Below, piece after piece: positions 26,384 to 36,850 of a stretch of DNA of 64,000 nt. The notes beneath the pieces were generated by a model. That model was not told the DNA's origin. It did not search any database and saw only the letters and a list, made by a program, of their open reading frames with translations. The stretch is from NCBI RefSeq assembly GCF_030719035.1, contig NZ_CP132203.1:6718501-6782500 (forward strand), given 5' to 3'. Made by a program: the position numbers and the translations under genes. The DNA comes from Hahella sp. HNIBRBA332 (GTDB lineage Bacteria > Pseudomonadota > Gammaproteobacteria > Pseudomonadales > Oleiphilaceae). Numbering within the stretch: the stretch's first letter is position 1; each line of letters opens with the position of its first letter.

Positions 26384-28924
26384 TTAGTTCATAAAAGTGG
26401 ACATTTCTTCGCATACAGTGGCGAAGGATTTCACGAAGTGATCGACCTCCTCTTTACTGATGATCAGCGGGGGCTGGATACGGATCACGGTGGAGCTGTT
26501 GGCGGTGACGAACGTCAGAATGCGGTGATCGTTACTGAGCTTGGTGACGAAGCGCAGACAGAACATTTCCGCCAGGGATTCCTCCATCTTGCCCACCGCC
26601 GCCGCCAGGTGCTCGCGGACTTCGTCAGGGAAAAAGCGGTACGCCAGATGCCAGTCTCCCGGCAGACGTGTGCCGAATTCCCGGGCGCAGGCTTCCACGG
26701 CGCCGCTGAAGTCATTGTTGAACTGGATGCCCAGCATCAGCCCGCGGCCGCGCACTTCCTTGATAAAAGGGTAGGCTTGCACGGCTTGCTGCAGCTCGGC
26801 TTTGAAGTAGTCGCCCATCTCTTGCGAGCGGCGTGGCAGATCCTGCGCAATCACGCCTTCCAGGGCGGCGAGTCCGGCGACGCCGGCCAGGTTGCAGCCG
26901 CCGAAGGTGGAGGTGTGCAACAGAAAGCGGCCGGTGGAGGCGTAGGCAGCGTCCCAGACCTGTGCGGAACTGAGCGTGGCCCCTATCGGAATCAGTCCCC
27001 CTGACAGGGACTTCGACAACACCATGATGTCAGGCTCGACCCCTTCCCACTCACAGGCGAACAGGCGTCCGGTGCGTCCCAGGCCGGTCTGGATTTCATC
27101 CACGATCAGCAGGGTTCCTGTGCGCCGACACAGTTCCTGGGCGGCTTTAAGGTAGCCGTCTGGCGGCAGATAGACGCCGCCTTCACCCTGGATAGGCTCA
27201 ATGATGAACCCACACACGTCGCCTTGCTCCAGTTCAACGCGCAGCGCCTCCAGATCGCCGAACGGCACGCCTGTGCAACCCGGCAGCAAGGGGCGGAAGT
27301 GTTTCTGATGTTTTTCACGACCGGTGACGGAAAGCGCTCCCAGGGTCTTGCCGTGGTAACTGTTGTTGGCGAAGACAAAACGGGAGCGGCGACTGGCCGC
27401 TTTCGCCAGCTTCAGCGCCGCTTCCACCGCTTCCGTGCCGGAGTTACTGAAGAAGACCCGCTCGAAGCGTCCCGGCGCCACGGCGCAGAGACGCTCCGCC
27501 AGCTTGGAGGTTTCTTCCGGCAGGGAAACGTACTGCACGAAGTTGGGACCCATGTTGGCGACGTATTTCTGGATCGCTTCGGTCACCACCTGAGGGTTAT
27601 GGCCCAGATTGAGGCAGCCGTATCCGGACACCATATCCAGAAAACGCTCGCCGTCCGTGTCGGTCAGGGTACAGCCTTCCGCACGTTCGAAGACTTTGTC
27701 GCAGCGCTGCATCTGCAGGAAATCCGCCAGCATCGGATTGATATAACTGCGGAAGCGTTGCACGGTTTGTGAACGGCGCGCTTCGCCTGAATTAGCTCCT
27801 GTCGCCGCCAGATCTGAAGGGGTATAGCCTTCGACCTGGACGTTGTCGCTATGGTGGAAACGTCGCAGCCCGTTGATCAACTCAATGTTGATGCGTTCAC
27901 CGAAGGAGGCCAGAGGAAAGGCGCGGAAGCCATGACGCTCCGCCATCGCTCCAATCTCCAGCACTTTTTCCGGAGGCAGATCTCGACCGATGGAGAAGCA
28001 TTCCGCACGGCCTTCCAGGGCCAGCACCATGGTTTCCGCCAGACACCCGTTGATCTGTTGCTTGATCGACATGTTCATGGATTCGCCGCCAAGCTTGGTG
28101 TCCGGCGAAGCGGTGACGCATCCGCCGTCCAGCACCAGCACGTCGGTGCGGGGCGTGGGGGGGCGTTCTGCGTCACGGGGCAGGGCGATGTCTACGACAA
28201 TGGAGCCGGGCGACAGGCGGGATACGTCGATCACGCCACCGGAAGAAGTGGCGGCGGCGAACAGACGATTGCGCTCGTACGCTGCATCCATGGAGTTCAA
28301 CAAAGTGACCCGGCTGCGCCAGTGCTCAGGCAGATGTTCCAGCAGTTGCGTATCATCCGCCGTGCCCCGGTGCACCAGATCCAAACGACAGCCCAGCTGC
28401 AGCAGCAGCTTGGCCAGCGCCAGACAGATGGAGCCGGGATAGCCGACAATCGCCACCTGCGCGTCCGCCGGATCCAGCTGCAAACGCTCCAGCGTCTGCA
28501 GCAGCACAGTATATCCCGCGTAAGTCGTGAGAGAGTTGCCGCTGGTCACGGGGATGTCGGCGCGCTCCGCCGTCACCAGTCCGCGCTTGCCGATAATTGA
28601 GGTAAAGCCGCCCAGGCCTACGAGCTGAGCGCCCTGCGCCTGCAATGATTCAATGCCTTCGAAAATACGCTGTTGCACCGCCCGGGGCGTGGACAGCATT
28701 TCCTCTGCGGTGAGCGGAAGGTAATGCACGATGCCTTCGCAGCTCACGCCGGCGGGGGATTGAATGCGGCAGAAATCGACGAAGGGCACCAGATTGCGTT
28801 GGCTCCAAATTTCCCGCTGATAGCCCACTTGCAGGTCCCGCGAACTGCGGTCGAGCAAGTCGAGCATTTTTACGTAACGTTTCAGCCCGATGGAGGTCGG
28901 GTGTCCGATAAATCCGAATTTCAT
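26384..28924 (-). CDS. pigE (hapE): PigE/HapE, two-domain class III aminotransferase
   Basis: This 846-residue fusion has an N-terminal ~370-residue part with a Rossmann-type nucleotide site (VAIVGYPGSICLALA) resembling aldehyde/glutamyl-tRNA-reductase-like domains. A full class III PLP aminotransferase follows (~400-840), with K638 in LSKSLSGG and the IVDEIQTGLGRTG signature. PigE transaminates 3-acetyloctanal, which cyclises to dihydro-MAP (H2MAP). The N-terminal domain might reduce an acyl thioester to supply the aldehyde, but that is not established. The length matches the Serratia protein (about 850). Confidence 0.93.
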   Translation of the reverse strand: MKFGFIGHPTSIGLKRYVKMLDLLDRSSRDLQVGYQREIWSQRNLVPFVDFCRIQSPAGVSCEGIVHYLPLTAEEMLSTPRAVQQRIFEGIESLQAQGAQLVGLGGFTSIIGKRGLVTAERADIPVTSGNSLTTYAGYTVLLQTLERLQLDPADAQVAIVGYPGSICLALAKLLLQLGCRLDLVHRGTADDTQLLEHLPEHWRSRVTLLNSMDAAYERNRLFAAATSSGGVIDVSRLSPGSIVVDIALPRDAERPPTPRTDVLVLDGGCVTASPDTKLGGESMNMSIKQQINGCLAETMVLALEGRAECFSIGRDLPPEKVLEIGAMAERHGFRAFPLASFGERINIELINGLRRFHHSDNVQVEGYTPSDLAATGANSGEARRSQTVQRFRSYINPMLADFLQMQRCDKVFERAEGCTLTDTDGERFLDMVSGYGCLNLGHNPQVVTEAIQKYVANMGPNFVQYVSLPEETSKLAERLCAVAPGRFERVFFSNSGTEAVEAALKLAKAASRRSRFVFANNSYHGKTLGALSVTGREKHQKHFRPLLPGCTGVPFGDLEALRVELEQGDVCGFIIEPIQGEGGVYLPPDGYLKAAQELCRRTGTLLIVDEIQTGLGRTGRLFACEWEGVEPDIMVLSKSLSGGLIPIGATLSSAQVWDAAYASTGRFLLHTSTFGGCNLAGVAGLAALEGVIAQDLPRRSQEMGDYFKAELQQAVQAYPFIKEVRGRGLMLGIQFNNDFSGAVEACAREFGTRLPGDWHLAYRFFPDEVREHLAAAVGKMEESLAEMFCLRFVTKLSNDHRILTFVTANSSTVIRIQPPLIISKEEVDHFVKSFATVCEEMSTFMN

Positions 28925-28963
28925 AACAGTGATATCCTTTACTGAACTGCTATCCGCCAGCGT

Positions 28964-31441
28964 CTAAACGACAGGCTGCGCGCTTTCTTTATCCGTTTCT
29001 GTATCCGTTCCCGTTGCCGTTTCTGCTTTCGCTTCAGCTTGCGGCTGAATGGCCGCATCGCGCTGCCAGCCGGTGGCGGTGGCCAGACTGATGCCGTCGC
29101 CTTCGTTGTTATGAGACACCATCACCGAGAACAAATTGACGCAACCCGGGCGCAGTAGCGCCGACGTCAGCGCCGCCGGATCGAACGTGGTCAGCGTGCG
29201 CGAGGTGAAACGCAGACCGCCCAGCTCGTCCTCCCAATCCTGATCGGTGACATTGACCAGTCGCATTTGTCGTGAGGTGTAATTGAACAGAATGCGCTCC
29301 TGATAGGTGTTAATGACCGAATGTCCGCCATTACAGAAATAGAAAATGGTGAGATTGCGGTTCATGCGACCGGGATAGCTCAAAGCGTTCTCCAACAATG
29401 AAGGAAGCACATCGGGAGTCAGCCCTTTGGCGCCGTCTCCGATGAACGCCACTACGTTGGAAGGGCTGGTGAACGCCAGACTGATGCTGGCCATGAGCGC
29501 ATCCCCCATCAACGCGCGCCCATACCAGCCGGAAAATCCGCGACGCGTGCGCGCCAGGTTGCGCACAGCTGAAATGCCGCAGCGTCCGACGTCATACAGA
29601 CCGGTGTAGTCGTAGCCATGCTCGACGATCAGTTTCTCCATCAGCTTGTTGAGGCGGGCGAAGAAATAGTTTGGCGTCATGGGTGTGGTCGGTAAGCGGC
29701 TCGCCATATCCGAAGGCGAGTCAGGCACGGACGCGATGGCTTGATAACGTCGCGCCACCAGCTCCGGCGACGGCGCCAGATGTTTATCCACGTAGCGGAG
29801 AAACTGCTTGTGCTCCAACACCAGCGGGAAGTCGGTATAGGGCGAAATATGCTCAGGATTCTCGGTCAGCTGCACAATCTGCAGCTTGCGCTGCAAACGG
29901 CCATCGGAGAAAGGCGTGCATACTTGATGCAGCTTGCTCTTCATGAAAAACAGGCACTGCTCGGACTGCGGATTCATTTTGTCGTTGGTGTGCAGGAAGT
30001 TGTACACCCGCGGGCTATAGCCATAGACCGCAAGGGTGCCCAGGTAATTGCGATTGCGTTGGCAATGGCGGAATTTGGGCACGGAACCGGGATAGGTCAG
30101 TGAATCCACCAGCGCAACTCCCGCACGCTCTGCGATGGACAGGGTCAGCTCCAGTTCTTCGTCATCCATGGCGCCGCACTGCCAGACCAGCTTGTCCGGG
30201 CCGTCATTCAGCAACGACATAACTTGATCCAGCACCGGTTGGGCCGATTCCGGAATGGCGTCCGCCGGCGCTTGCGGGGCGGGCGGGTAAGCAATGTCGA
30301 AGCGACTGCAGGCTTCCAACACCGCTTGGGTGGCCAGCAGCACCACCGGACCACGTTTGGCGTCGTACAGCTCCATCGCCTTCTGCAGGTCTTCCTGCAG
30401 GCGATCAACGTCATTGAGGTACAGGTAGGGCAGCCCGCGGGCTTTGATCACCTCCCGTGAATCTTCCTCCACAGACACGGTGCCCTGAAAGGCGAACCAT
30501 TGATCATGACGGTTTTCCGCGCAGACGATGAAACCTTGCGCTCGCGCTTCCCGCAGATTGGCGATGGTGCCTTTGAATTCGTCAATCATGCCGCTGGTGA
30601 CCACGATCAGAAAGGGGCGGCGGTACAACTGCCAGTTGGCCATCGCGCCGCAGGCCAGACTGTGTTCGCTGGGACCGCGCAGCAGCAATACATTGCGGCG
30701 CTCGGCCTCCTGCTCCAGATGGTTGATCATGTTGGAGACCAGCGAGCCGGTGAAATAGAAGCCCAGCCATTCCGAGCCCGCGCGCGCGCTGAGGAAGTTG
30801 ATCAGATGCTCTCCCAGAGTGTTGTGCGGCAGGACCCGGGCCGCAGGTTTTACGCGGCGGTTGGCGTAACTCATTTCAAAGAAATCCATCCACAGACACA
30901 GCAGGTCCGCTTGCAGCAGGGAGCGGTCGTCCGGTAGCTGCCGCTCGATGTATTCCATCGGTTGGTGCCGTATGCGCGGACGTTGCGGCAGGGTGTACAC
31001 CACGGTCGAAAATGAGGACTGGAAGACGGGAATATCCGCTTGCCGCAATACCGAGTAAAAATCCCGTAATTGCGTGTCGATCTGCTGTGGCGCCAGATCT
31101 TCAAACTGGGGATCGGCGTAGTCGACGTATACCATGCCCACTTGGAAGTTGGCGCCGAGCAGGGGCGCTTGCAGGATTTTCTCCCGCGCCCGCTCAAGGC
31201 TGTCCGCCTGGATCACCCGCATGGAAATGCGCTCCTTGCGCTTGCCAAGGAAACGCACCGCCTTGTCGCGGGCTTCTTCATAAACGGGGTGCGTGCTGGG
31301 CAGCTTTTCCTCAAATTCGATATCCGCATCCAGAGATACTTGCTGGAATACTTCACCGCGAATGTCGCTCAAAACGCTGAGTCCGGTTTCGAAAAAACCG
31401 CGACTGCGGGTGACGACGATGACCCCTATCGTAATTTCCAT
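28964..31441 (-). CDS. pigD (hapD): PigD/HapD, thiamine-diphosphate-dependent enzyme
   Basis: This 825-residue ThDP enzyme has pyrimidine-binding, central and PP-binding domains. The metal/diphosphate motif is visible as FIGDGAKG (D669) with a downstream NGGHSVINTY segment. The N-terminal ~200 residues are an extra domain not found in standard acetolactate synthases, as in Serratia PigD. It adds activated acetaldehyde from pyruvate to 2-octenal (Stetter-type 1,4-addition), giving 3-acetyloctanal, the first MAP-branch intermediate. A 207-bp gap separates it from pigC. The last ~25 residues are a Thr/Glu/Ala-rich tail. Confidence 0.92.
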   Translation of the reverse strand: MEITIGVIVVTRSRGFFETGLSVLSDIRGEVFQQVSLDADIEFEEKLPSTHPVYEEARDKAVRFLGKRKERISMRVIQADSLERAREKILQAPLLGANFQVGMVYVDYADPQFEDLAPQQIDTQLRDFYSVLRQADIPVFQSSFSTVVYTLPQRPRIRHQPMEYIERQLPDDRSLLQADLLCLWMDFFEMSYANRRVKPAARVLPHNTLGEHLINFLSARAGSEWLGFYFTGSLVSNMINHLEQEAERRNVLLLRGPSEHSLACGAMANWQLYRRPFLIVVTSGMIDEFKGTIANLREARAQGFIVCAENRHDQWFAFQGTVSVEEDSREVIKARGLPYLYLNDVDRLQEDLQKAMELYDAKRGPVVLLATQAVLEACSRFDIAYPPAPQAPADAIPESAQPVLDQVMSLLNDGPDKLVWQCGAMDDEELELTLSIAERAGVALVDSLTYPGSVPKFRHCQRNRNYLGTLAVYGYSPRVYNFLHTNDKMNPQSEQCLFFMKSKLHQVCTPFSDGRLQRKLQIVQLTENPEHISPYTDFPLVLEHKQFLRYVDKHLAPSPELVARRYQAIASVPDSPSDMASRLPTTPMTPNYFFARLNKLMEKLIVEHGYDYTGLYDVGRCGISAVRNLARTRRGFSGWYGRALMGDALMASISLAFTSPSNVVAFIGDGAKGLTPDVLPSLLENALSYPGRMNRNLTIFYFCNGGHSVINTYQERILFNYTSRQMRLVNVTDQDWEDELGGLRFTSRTLTTFDPAALTSALLRPGCVNLFSVMVSHNNEGDGISLATATGWQRDAAIQPQAEAKAETATGTDTETDKESAQPVV

Positions 31442-31648
31442 AATTAATCTCCCTCTATTCTCGTCACTGTTTCAGGGACTTTTTCAGGCGCAAAGAAGCC
31501 CGTGATCCCTGCTAGCTGGAATCTGTCTGCAGCCGGACTACAACTTGGCTGAGGTCGATGTTTAATTAACGCAAAATCAAAGCGGCTCTATTCTTATGTC
31601 TACGGCGGGCCGCTACGCTCATTGCATCTTTTGTTGTCAGGCGGATAT

Positions 31649-34372
31649 CTACTGGCTGGCGTCCTCCTTGCGTTCTTCTATGCGCACGATGCCTGCGTCT
31701 CCGTCGAGATAGAGCATATCTCCGGTGCGGATGCGGCGAGTGGTGGTTTTGGTGTTGACGATGGCGGGGATGCCGAATTCCCGGGATACGATGGAGCTGT
31801 GCGACAACATTGATCCCACGTCGGCGACGACGCCGGCGGCGAGCACGAACAGTGGCGTCCAGGAAGCGTCGGTGAAGCGGGCCACCAGTATCTCGCCCTG
31901 CTGAAACTCCTCCGCCTGTCGCGGCAGGTCAGTGATGACGCGGGCGCGCCCCATGGCGACGCCGGGACTGGCGCCAATGCCCTGGAAAACTTGGTTGTCG
32001 TCCGTCGGCGCCGTTTCTGCGGTTTCACGCTGGGGCGTATGCCCGCCGACAATCGCCATGGGCGGTTCCTGCAGACGCTGGTTTAGCAGGTGACTGCGGC
32101 GGTTTCGCTCAATCAGCTCTGCGGAGAACGCCTGTTGCGCGGGTTTTCTTCCCGCCACGTAATCGCGCAGCTCGTTGAAGTCGATGTAAGGTAAGTCCTC
32201 CATTTTCAGCACTTTCTCCGCGCTGAGGCGACGCATCACTTCGACGATGATTTTGCGGTAGAACCAGGTTTGCGCGATATAAGTGGGCCGGGTGGCTTCG
32301 CGTCGCTCCGCCATTTTGGCGTAGGTGGAGATGACGAACTTGAACAACAGGCGAATGCGCAACGGCAGTCCGGACAGCAGGGTGCGGGTATCGTCCTCCC
32401 GTTTGCGGTCGATTTCCTCCAGCCGCGACTCCAACTGCACGTCGCTGGTCAGGTACATACGAATCACCTGTAGAAGGTAACTGGGATCGTCGGCCCAACG
32501 GGGTATGCTGAGTTCAAACTCCTGACGGCCGCGGGCGCCATAGTCGCGCAGGAACGCCATGAAATCATTGTTCCAGAAGCGCGCGCCTTCGTCGTCGTTC
32601 TGCAGCGTCTGCGCCAATTGTTCCAAAGGCGTTTCCAGAACCAGTTGACGCAAGTGGCTGGAACGTTGGACGGAGGCCGCCAGGTCGCAGACGCTGCGGG
32701 TCACCTCGATGGTGCGCAGGTTACTGAGAGACGCTTTGATGCGATTCTGTAACCCTTTGCCGGTGTCGCCCAGCCACTTCTCACAGAGTTCGGCGAGGGC
32801 GTCGTACAGCGCGAACGACTGCAGAAAGAACGGCATATAGGCGGCGCAGGATTCCAGGAAGTAACGGTCGATACGTTGCATTTCCTCATTCAGTTCGCTC
32901 AGCGACATAGTGCTGAGATTCAGCTTCAGAAAGCGTTCGGTCTCTCGCTTGCGCAATGAGATCATCTCGCGCACGGTGCGCTCCGCAGTCACCAGGTTGC
33001 GCACTTGATACAGCGTCCAATAGCCCGCGCTTTTGAGATATTGCAGACCTTGCGGCGCTTTACCGTAAGGATTGGTGTAGAAGTTCAGGTCCACCTCCTC
33101 AGTAGAATAACGCTTGGTGAACTTCAACGGATCCCGGGTGGGAGGACACTGGGTGAGCAGCATCGCCGACGCGGAAATATTGAGATACACATGCCCCTGC
33201 AAGTACCCCATGTAATGCTGAGAGTCGCCGATATCCAGTAACCCCATGGTTTTGATTGCGGGGCCATGCACGTTGTGCTGATAAAAGCGGCAGAACGACA
33301 GCCCCAGCGGCGTCATCAGTCCGGTGACGATCTCACCGGTATCCATGCGCGAGAACAAAGCGTTATCGCGTATATAGCCGTTGCTTTCATCAGCGTCCGC
33401 AAACAGCTGGTTGTCGCTGCGGGTGGGCGTGACGGTAATGGGGCGGGCCTGCAGAATCCAGATCTTGCCGTCCTTCAGCGCCCACTCAATGTCCATTTCT
33501 CGTCCATAGTGGCTGCGGATGGCGTTAGCGTAACCGGCCAAGGCCAAGGCTTCATTTTCGTTGAGGGTGGGGGCGCAGATTTTCTCCGCCGCAGTTTTGC
33601 GCAGGCAGACGCCGCCGTTCTCCGCGCGGGTGGACATCACTGGCTTTTCCCGCAGGGTTTGCTCCAGCAACTCCATTTTCTGATTGTCGACGACGAATGT
33701 GTCGGTGGTCACCTGACCCGAAACCACGCCTTCGCCCAGCCCCCAGCAGGACTCGATGACCGTACGTTGCGGGTCGCCGTTCAGGGGATCTGCGGTGAAC
33801 AGTACGCCGGCGGCGTCTGCGTCGATCATGGCCTGAATCACCACGGCGATGCCTTGTTTGGGGGCGTTGGCGTCGTTGCTACGGCGCTGATCCTGGCGGC
33901 CTTCATAGGCGTGGGCGCGTTCCGTCCAGAATGACCCCCAGCAACGCTTTACGCAGTCCACCAGAGTCTCTTCGTTTTCTACATGCAGATAGGTGTCGTA
34001 CTGGCCCGCAAATGAGTGTTCTTCACTGTCCTCGCTGATGGCGGAAGAGCGCACCGCCACGCGCTCGGCTCCGATGTCCTTGTACGCGCCGATGATCGCC
34101 TGGCGTAACGAAGAGGGTAGTTGCGTATCTTCGATACGCTGGCGGATTTGCGTAAAAGCGCTGGCGTCCCATTGCTCCAGCCCGCTGATCCATTGCTCCA
34201 GTCCTGACTCCTGCAGGAAAGAGGCGTAAGCGTCCACGGTCAGGCAATACGCCCTGGGGACGGGGAACCCCGCCGCCGCCAGCGTATTAAGCGAGCTGGC
34301 CTTGCCTCCCAGGCTGTGCGTGTTGGATTTCTGTTGTCCGGAGACTTCAACAATGTGCGAATCGTAAGTCAT
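31649..34372 (-). CDS. pigC (hapC): PigC/HapC, prodigiosin-forming condensing enzyme
   Basis: This 907-residue protein is related to PEP synthase/PPDK. An N-terminal ATP-grasp (PEP/pyruvate-binding) domain begins LGGKASSLNTL. A large pathway-specific middle region follows, then a C-terminal swivelling domain with H858 in SMLSHSSIVSREFGIPA, the phosphohistidine position. It performs the ATP-dependent condensation of MAP with MBC to form prodigiosin and is the terminal enzyme of the pathway. The true PEP-binding barrel of PEP synthase is not recognisable, in line with the changed reaction. Confidence 0.94.
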   Translation of the reverse strand: MTYDSHIVEVSGQQKSNTHSLGGKASSLNTLAAAGFPVPRAYCLTVDAYASFLQESGLEQWISGLEQWDASAFTQIRQRIEDTQLPSSLRQAIIGAYKDIGAERVAVRSSAISEDSEEHSFAGQYDTYLHVENEETLVDCVKRCWGSFWTERAHAYEGRQDQRRSNDANAPKQGIAVVIQAMIDADAAGVLFTADPLNGDPQRTVIESCWGLGEGVVSGQVTTDTFVVDNQKMELLEQTLREKPVMSTRAENGGVCLRKTAAEKICAPTLNENEALALAGYANAIRSHYGREMDIEWALKDGKIWILQARPITVTPTRSDNQLFADADESNGYIRDNALFSRMDTGEIVTGLMTPLGLSFCRFYQHNVHGPAIKTMGLLDIGDSQHYMGYLQGHVYLNISASAMLLTQCPPTRDPLKFTKRYSTEEVDLNFYTNPYGKAPQGLQYLKSAGYWTLYQVRNLVTAERTVREMISLRKRETERFLKLNLSTMSLSELNEEMQRIDRYFLESCAAYMPFFLQSFALYDALAELCEKWLGDTGKGLQNRIKASLSNLRTIEVTRSVCDLAASVQRSSHLRQLVLETPLEQLAQTLQNDDEGARFWNNDFMAFLRDYGARGRQEFELSIPRWADDPSYLLQVIRMYLTSDVQLESRLEEIDRKREDDTRTLLSGLPLRIRLLFKFVISTYAKMAERREATRPTYIAQTWFYRKIIVEVMRRLSAEKVLKMEDLPYIDFNELRDYVAGRKPAQQAFSAELIERNRRSHLLNQRLQEPPMAIVGGHTPQRETAETAPTDDNQVFQGIGASPGVAMGRARVITDLPRQAEEFQQGEILVARFTDASWTPLFVLAAGVVADVGSMLSHSSIVSREFGIPAIVNTKTTTRRIRTGDMLYLDGDAGIVRIEERKEDASQ

Positions 34373-34399
34373 GTCTGTTCCCTTTCCTTGATTGGCGTC

Positions 34400-36097
34400 T
34401 TAGCTCTGGGTCGCTGCATAGTCGCCGATATGGGAAACGACGCTGCTATGTGAACGGATGTGTTGACGCACCTGATCCGCGGCATGGCAGCCGGCCCAGA
34501 TAGCGCTTTCCATATTGCCCATGCCGACGCTGTCCTGATTGGCGAAGAACACCGCGCCGACGGGCTGTGAGGCGTTGGTGAATACGTCATGTTTCATTTG
34601 GCCTACTTTGGATACCACCAGGCCGCCGGGCCAGCGCCATAATTTGATGTCTTCAATCAGGTCAGGGGAGTGACCGGTGGCGATCAGCATGTCGCGCACC
34701 TCGCCGTAGGCGGTTTGCTGTAGGCTGCGGAAGTCGGCTTTGTCCAATTTGCCTTGGTCGGCGGCGCCGGAAATGGGCTTCAGCAGTGTCAGTACGCCGA
34801 GGTCGCCAGCGTAGGACGGGTCTTTCCAGTTCGCCGCCAGGCAGACGCCGCTGCGGCACCAGCTGTTAGGGTAGCGACCGCCGATATCGCCTTCGATGAC
34901 GTAGCCGCCGAAGTAATTGGTCAGCGCCGCTTTCTTCAAGTACACCCCGGCGATGGCGTAATCCCGGTGTTCGATTTCCGCGATGGCGGCTATTTGCTGT
35001 GGGGGCAACTCATCCACGACCGATACGGCGGCGTGTTTGGCGCCGGCCCAGATCAGCGCCTTGGCGTTGGCGTAATAGTTTTTTCCTTCCTGCTGGAAAC
35101 AGACTTTTACGCCTTCCTGGTTCTGAGTGATGGAATAGGCTCTGGATCCTGCCTTGAATTTACAGGAGCCGGTACTCATCAGGCGCTGACGTATGCGATC
35201 CGCAATGTAGCCGTTTCCGCCGGGAAAAGTGACCAGAGGACGGTAAAGATATCCCACCAGGAAATGCAGACCGACGTAGGCGGAAACATCCTTTATGGCA
35301 AGGCACTCTACGCGCAGCGTGGTTTCCACGGCGTCTTTCACCAATGAGCCAAAGCGATGCCTGGGAACGAGGTGCTGCGGCAGGGAGCGGCGCGTGGCTG
35401 GATCGAACAGCAAATCATGTAGAGAAACGGAGTCGAACAACTCCATCTCCTCCCGCGTCCAGTCGCAGCCCTCCCGCCAAGGCATCGCGGGGTGTTTGCC
35501 GGAATCAGGAGTGAAACGATTAAGATATTGGAATAATTCGGCGAACATGGGATCGCCCAACTTCTTCTCCGCGGAGATGAAAGGTTTGCCGGACATGGCG
35601 CTGTACAACAGGTTGGCGGTCAGTCCCCAGACTGCGGGTTTAAGTAATTCTTTGGGCTGTTTCAGTAAGGCGGCGGTGACCTCACCCAGGCCCTTCATCA
35701 GGCGTTTGGTGTCAAAAATGACCAGGGTGTCTTCCGCAGTGGAGCGCCATTGGTTCCACAAGTCCAGGTCCTGCAGCAGGTGGGAGACTTCGTTGTCGCC
35801 AGTGGGCAATTGAAAGCAGGAGGCGCCGCTGGCGTATAACAGTCCATCGCGCTGCTCCAGGCGCGCTGCGCCGCCGAAACGATCCCGTTGATCCAGCACC
35901 AGTAACCTGCGCTCACGCAGCTTCCAGGCGGAAGACAGTCCGGATATGCCGCCGCCGACGACAATAACGTCATAATCGCCGGCGTGTTGCGGGGAAGAGG
36001 CATCCGTCTCGTCAAAGGAGCCTTGATTGCATTCAAAGTCTTTGCTGGGGAATACGGGCGCTTCGCCTGCATACTGTGAGTTGTCTTGTGATTCCAT
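34400..36097 (-). CDS. pigB (hapB): PigB/HapB, FAD-dependent oxidoreductase
   Basis: This 565-residue flavoprotein has the dinucleotide-binding motif DVIVVGGGISGLSSAW near residue 44, then LLVLDQRDRFGGAARL, as in amine-oxidase/phytoene-desaturase-type enzymes. It should oxidise H2MAP to MAP, the last MAP-branch step. The first ~40 residues are polar and have no membrane segment. I recall Serratia PigB as roughly 100 residues longer. The separate DoxX-like gene just upstream could correspond to that missing part; this needs an alignment. Confidence 0.9.
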   Translation of the reverse strand: MESQDNSQYAGEAPVFPSKDFECNQGSFDETDASSPQHAGDYDVIVVGGGISGLSSAWKLRERRLLVLDQRDRFGGAARLEQRDGLLYASGASCFQLPTGDNEVSHLLQDLDLWNQWRSTAEDTLVIFDTKRLMKGLGEVTAALLKQPKELLKPAVWGLTANLLYSAMSGKPFISAEKKLGDPMFAELFQYLNRFTPDSGKHPAMPWREGCDWTREEMELFDSVSLHDLLFDPATRRSLPQHLVPRHRFGSLVKDAVETTLRVECLAIKDVSAYVGLHFLVGYLYRPLVTFPGGNGYIADRIRQRLMSTGSCKFKAGSRAYSITQNQEGVKVCFQQEGKNYYANAKALIWAGAKHAAVSVVDELPPQQIAAIAEIEHRDYAIAGVYLKKAALTNYFGGYVIEGDIGGRYPNSWCRSGVCLAANWKDPSYAGDLGVLTLLKPISGAADQGKLDKADFRSLQQTAYGEVRDMLIATGHSPDLIEDIKLWRWPGGLVVSKVGQMKHDVFTNASQPVGAVFFANQDSVGMGNMESAIWAGCHAADQVRQHIRSHSSVVSHIGDYAATQS

Positions 36098-36205
36098 CTG
36101 TTCCTACCTTTCCGTTGTTTTAGTTGAAATGAGTCCGGTCAAGGCCTGACATACGCTGATCCTGTTGATGAAAGACAAATAGAGGGGCGCTATTTGTCCG
36201 TCGGA

Positions 36206-36619
36206 TTAATAGTGGGACATGGCGTACTGAGACTTCTTCTGATTAACGGATTCCCACAGGACAAGCAGGGCGACAACCAGAAAGATCAAATCCACGAATA
36301 CAATCTGTGGAAACGCCCGGTGAAGTATGGTGACGAAGCCCGCCAACATGACGCACTGGCCGATGACTGCGGGAACCAGCAAGCGATTGAATAAATAACA
36401 AAGACCGGATGCGAGCAGCGCAACGCCACTGACCCAAGCCATTAACTGGACATGAGCCGCCAGCCACTCGCTGAGACCGGCCAGCCAGGTGCCCTGGTTG
36501 GCGGCGGCGGCTCTTTGGAGCGTGACGCCGACATCTTCGATTTGGGGAAACGCCTTGGCGATGCCCGCCATGACATAGAGGGCGCCAAATAAGTATCTGA
36601 GAATCTTAACTATTTTCAT
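36206..36619 (-). CDS. DoxX-like four-helix membrane protein inside the prodigiosin cluster
   Basis: The 137-residue product has four hydrophobic helices (~4-22, ~53-72, ~76-96 and ~101-122) in a DoxX/DUF-type arrangement, with a short cytoplasmic tail. It lies between pigA and pigB on the same strand, 108 bp before pigB. The standard pigA-N list has no separate gene here. It may anchor the MAP oxidase PigB to the membrane or pass its electrons to the quinone pool; both are inferences from position. The start is followed by MKIVKILRYL, a normal membrane-protein N-terminus. Confidence 0.75.
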   Translation of the reverse strand: MKIVKILRYLFGALYVMAGIAKAFPQIEDVGVTLQRAAAANQGTWLAGLSEWLAAHVQLMAWVSGVALLASGLCYLFNRLLVPAVIGQCVMLAGFVTILHRAFPQIVFVDLIFLVVALLVLWESVNQKKSQYAMSHY

Positions 36620-36730
36620 TGGATCTGCTCTGCTCGCTGTCTTATGACCCGTATGAGTGCGGGCTCTTGGTTATTAGTTTGGCGAGGGGCGTTGCCGCGC
36701 TTGCGCTTTTCAAAAGGCAAAAGCCGCCCC

Positions 36731-36752
36731 TGAAAGCCGATAAAGGCTTTCA
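36731..36752 (-). other. Hairpin in the gap between pigA and the DoxX-like gene
   Basis: TGAAAGCC (36731-36738) pairs perfectly with GGCTTTCA (36745-36752) over a 6-base loop. The 231-bp gap holds no gene. Without a clear T run the hairpin may act as a partial terminator or RNA-stability element after pigA. Confidence 0.4.
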
Positions 36753-36850
36753 AAACTCAGGTGACGGGGTAATGCAGGCAAATCAGCCGAACAGGCTGCT
36801 ACAGACTTCCTTTCCCGTTTTTTCCTTTTTAGACCGTATGAAATATCGCG

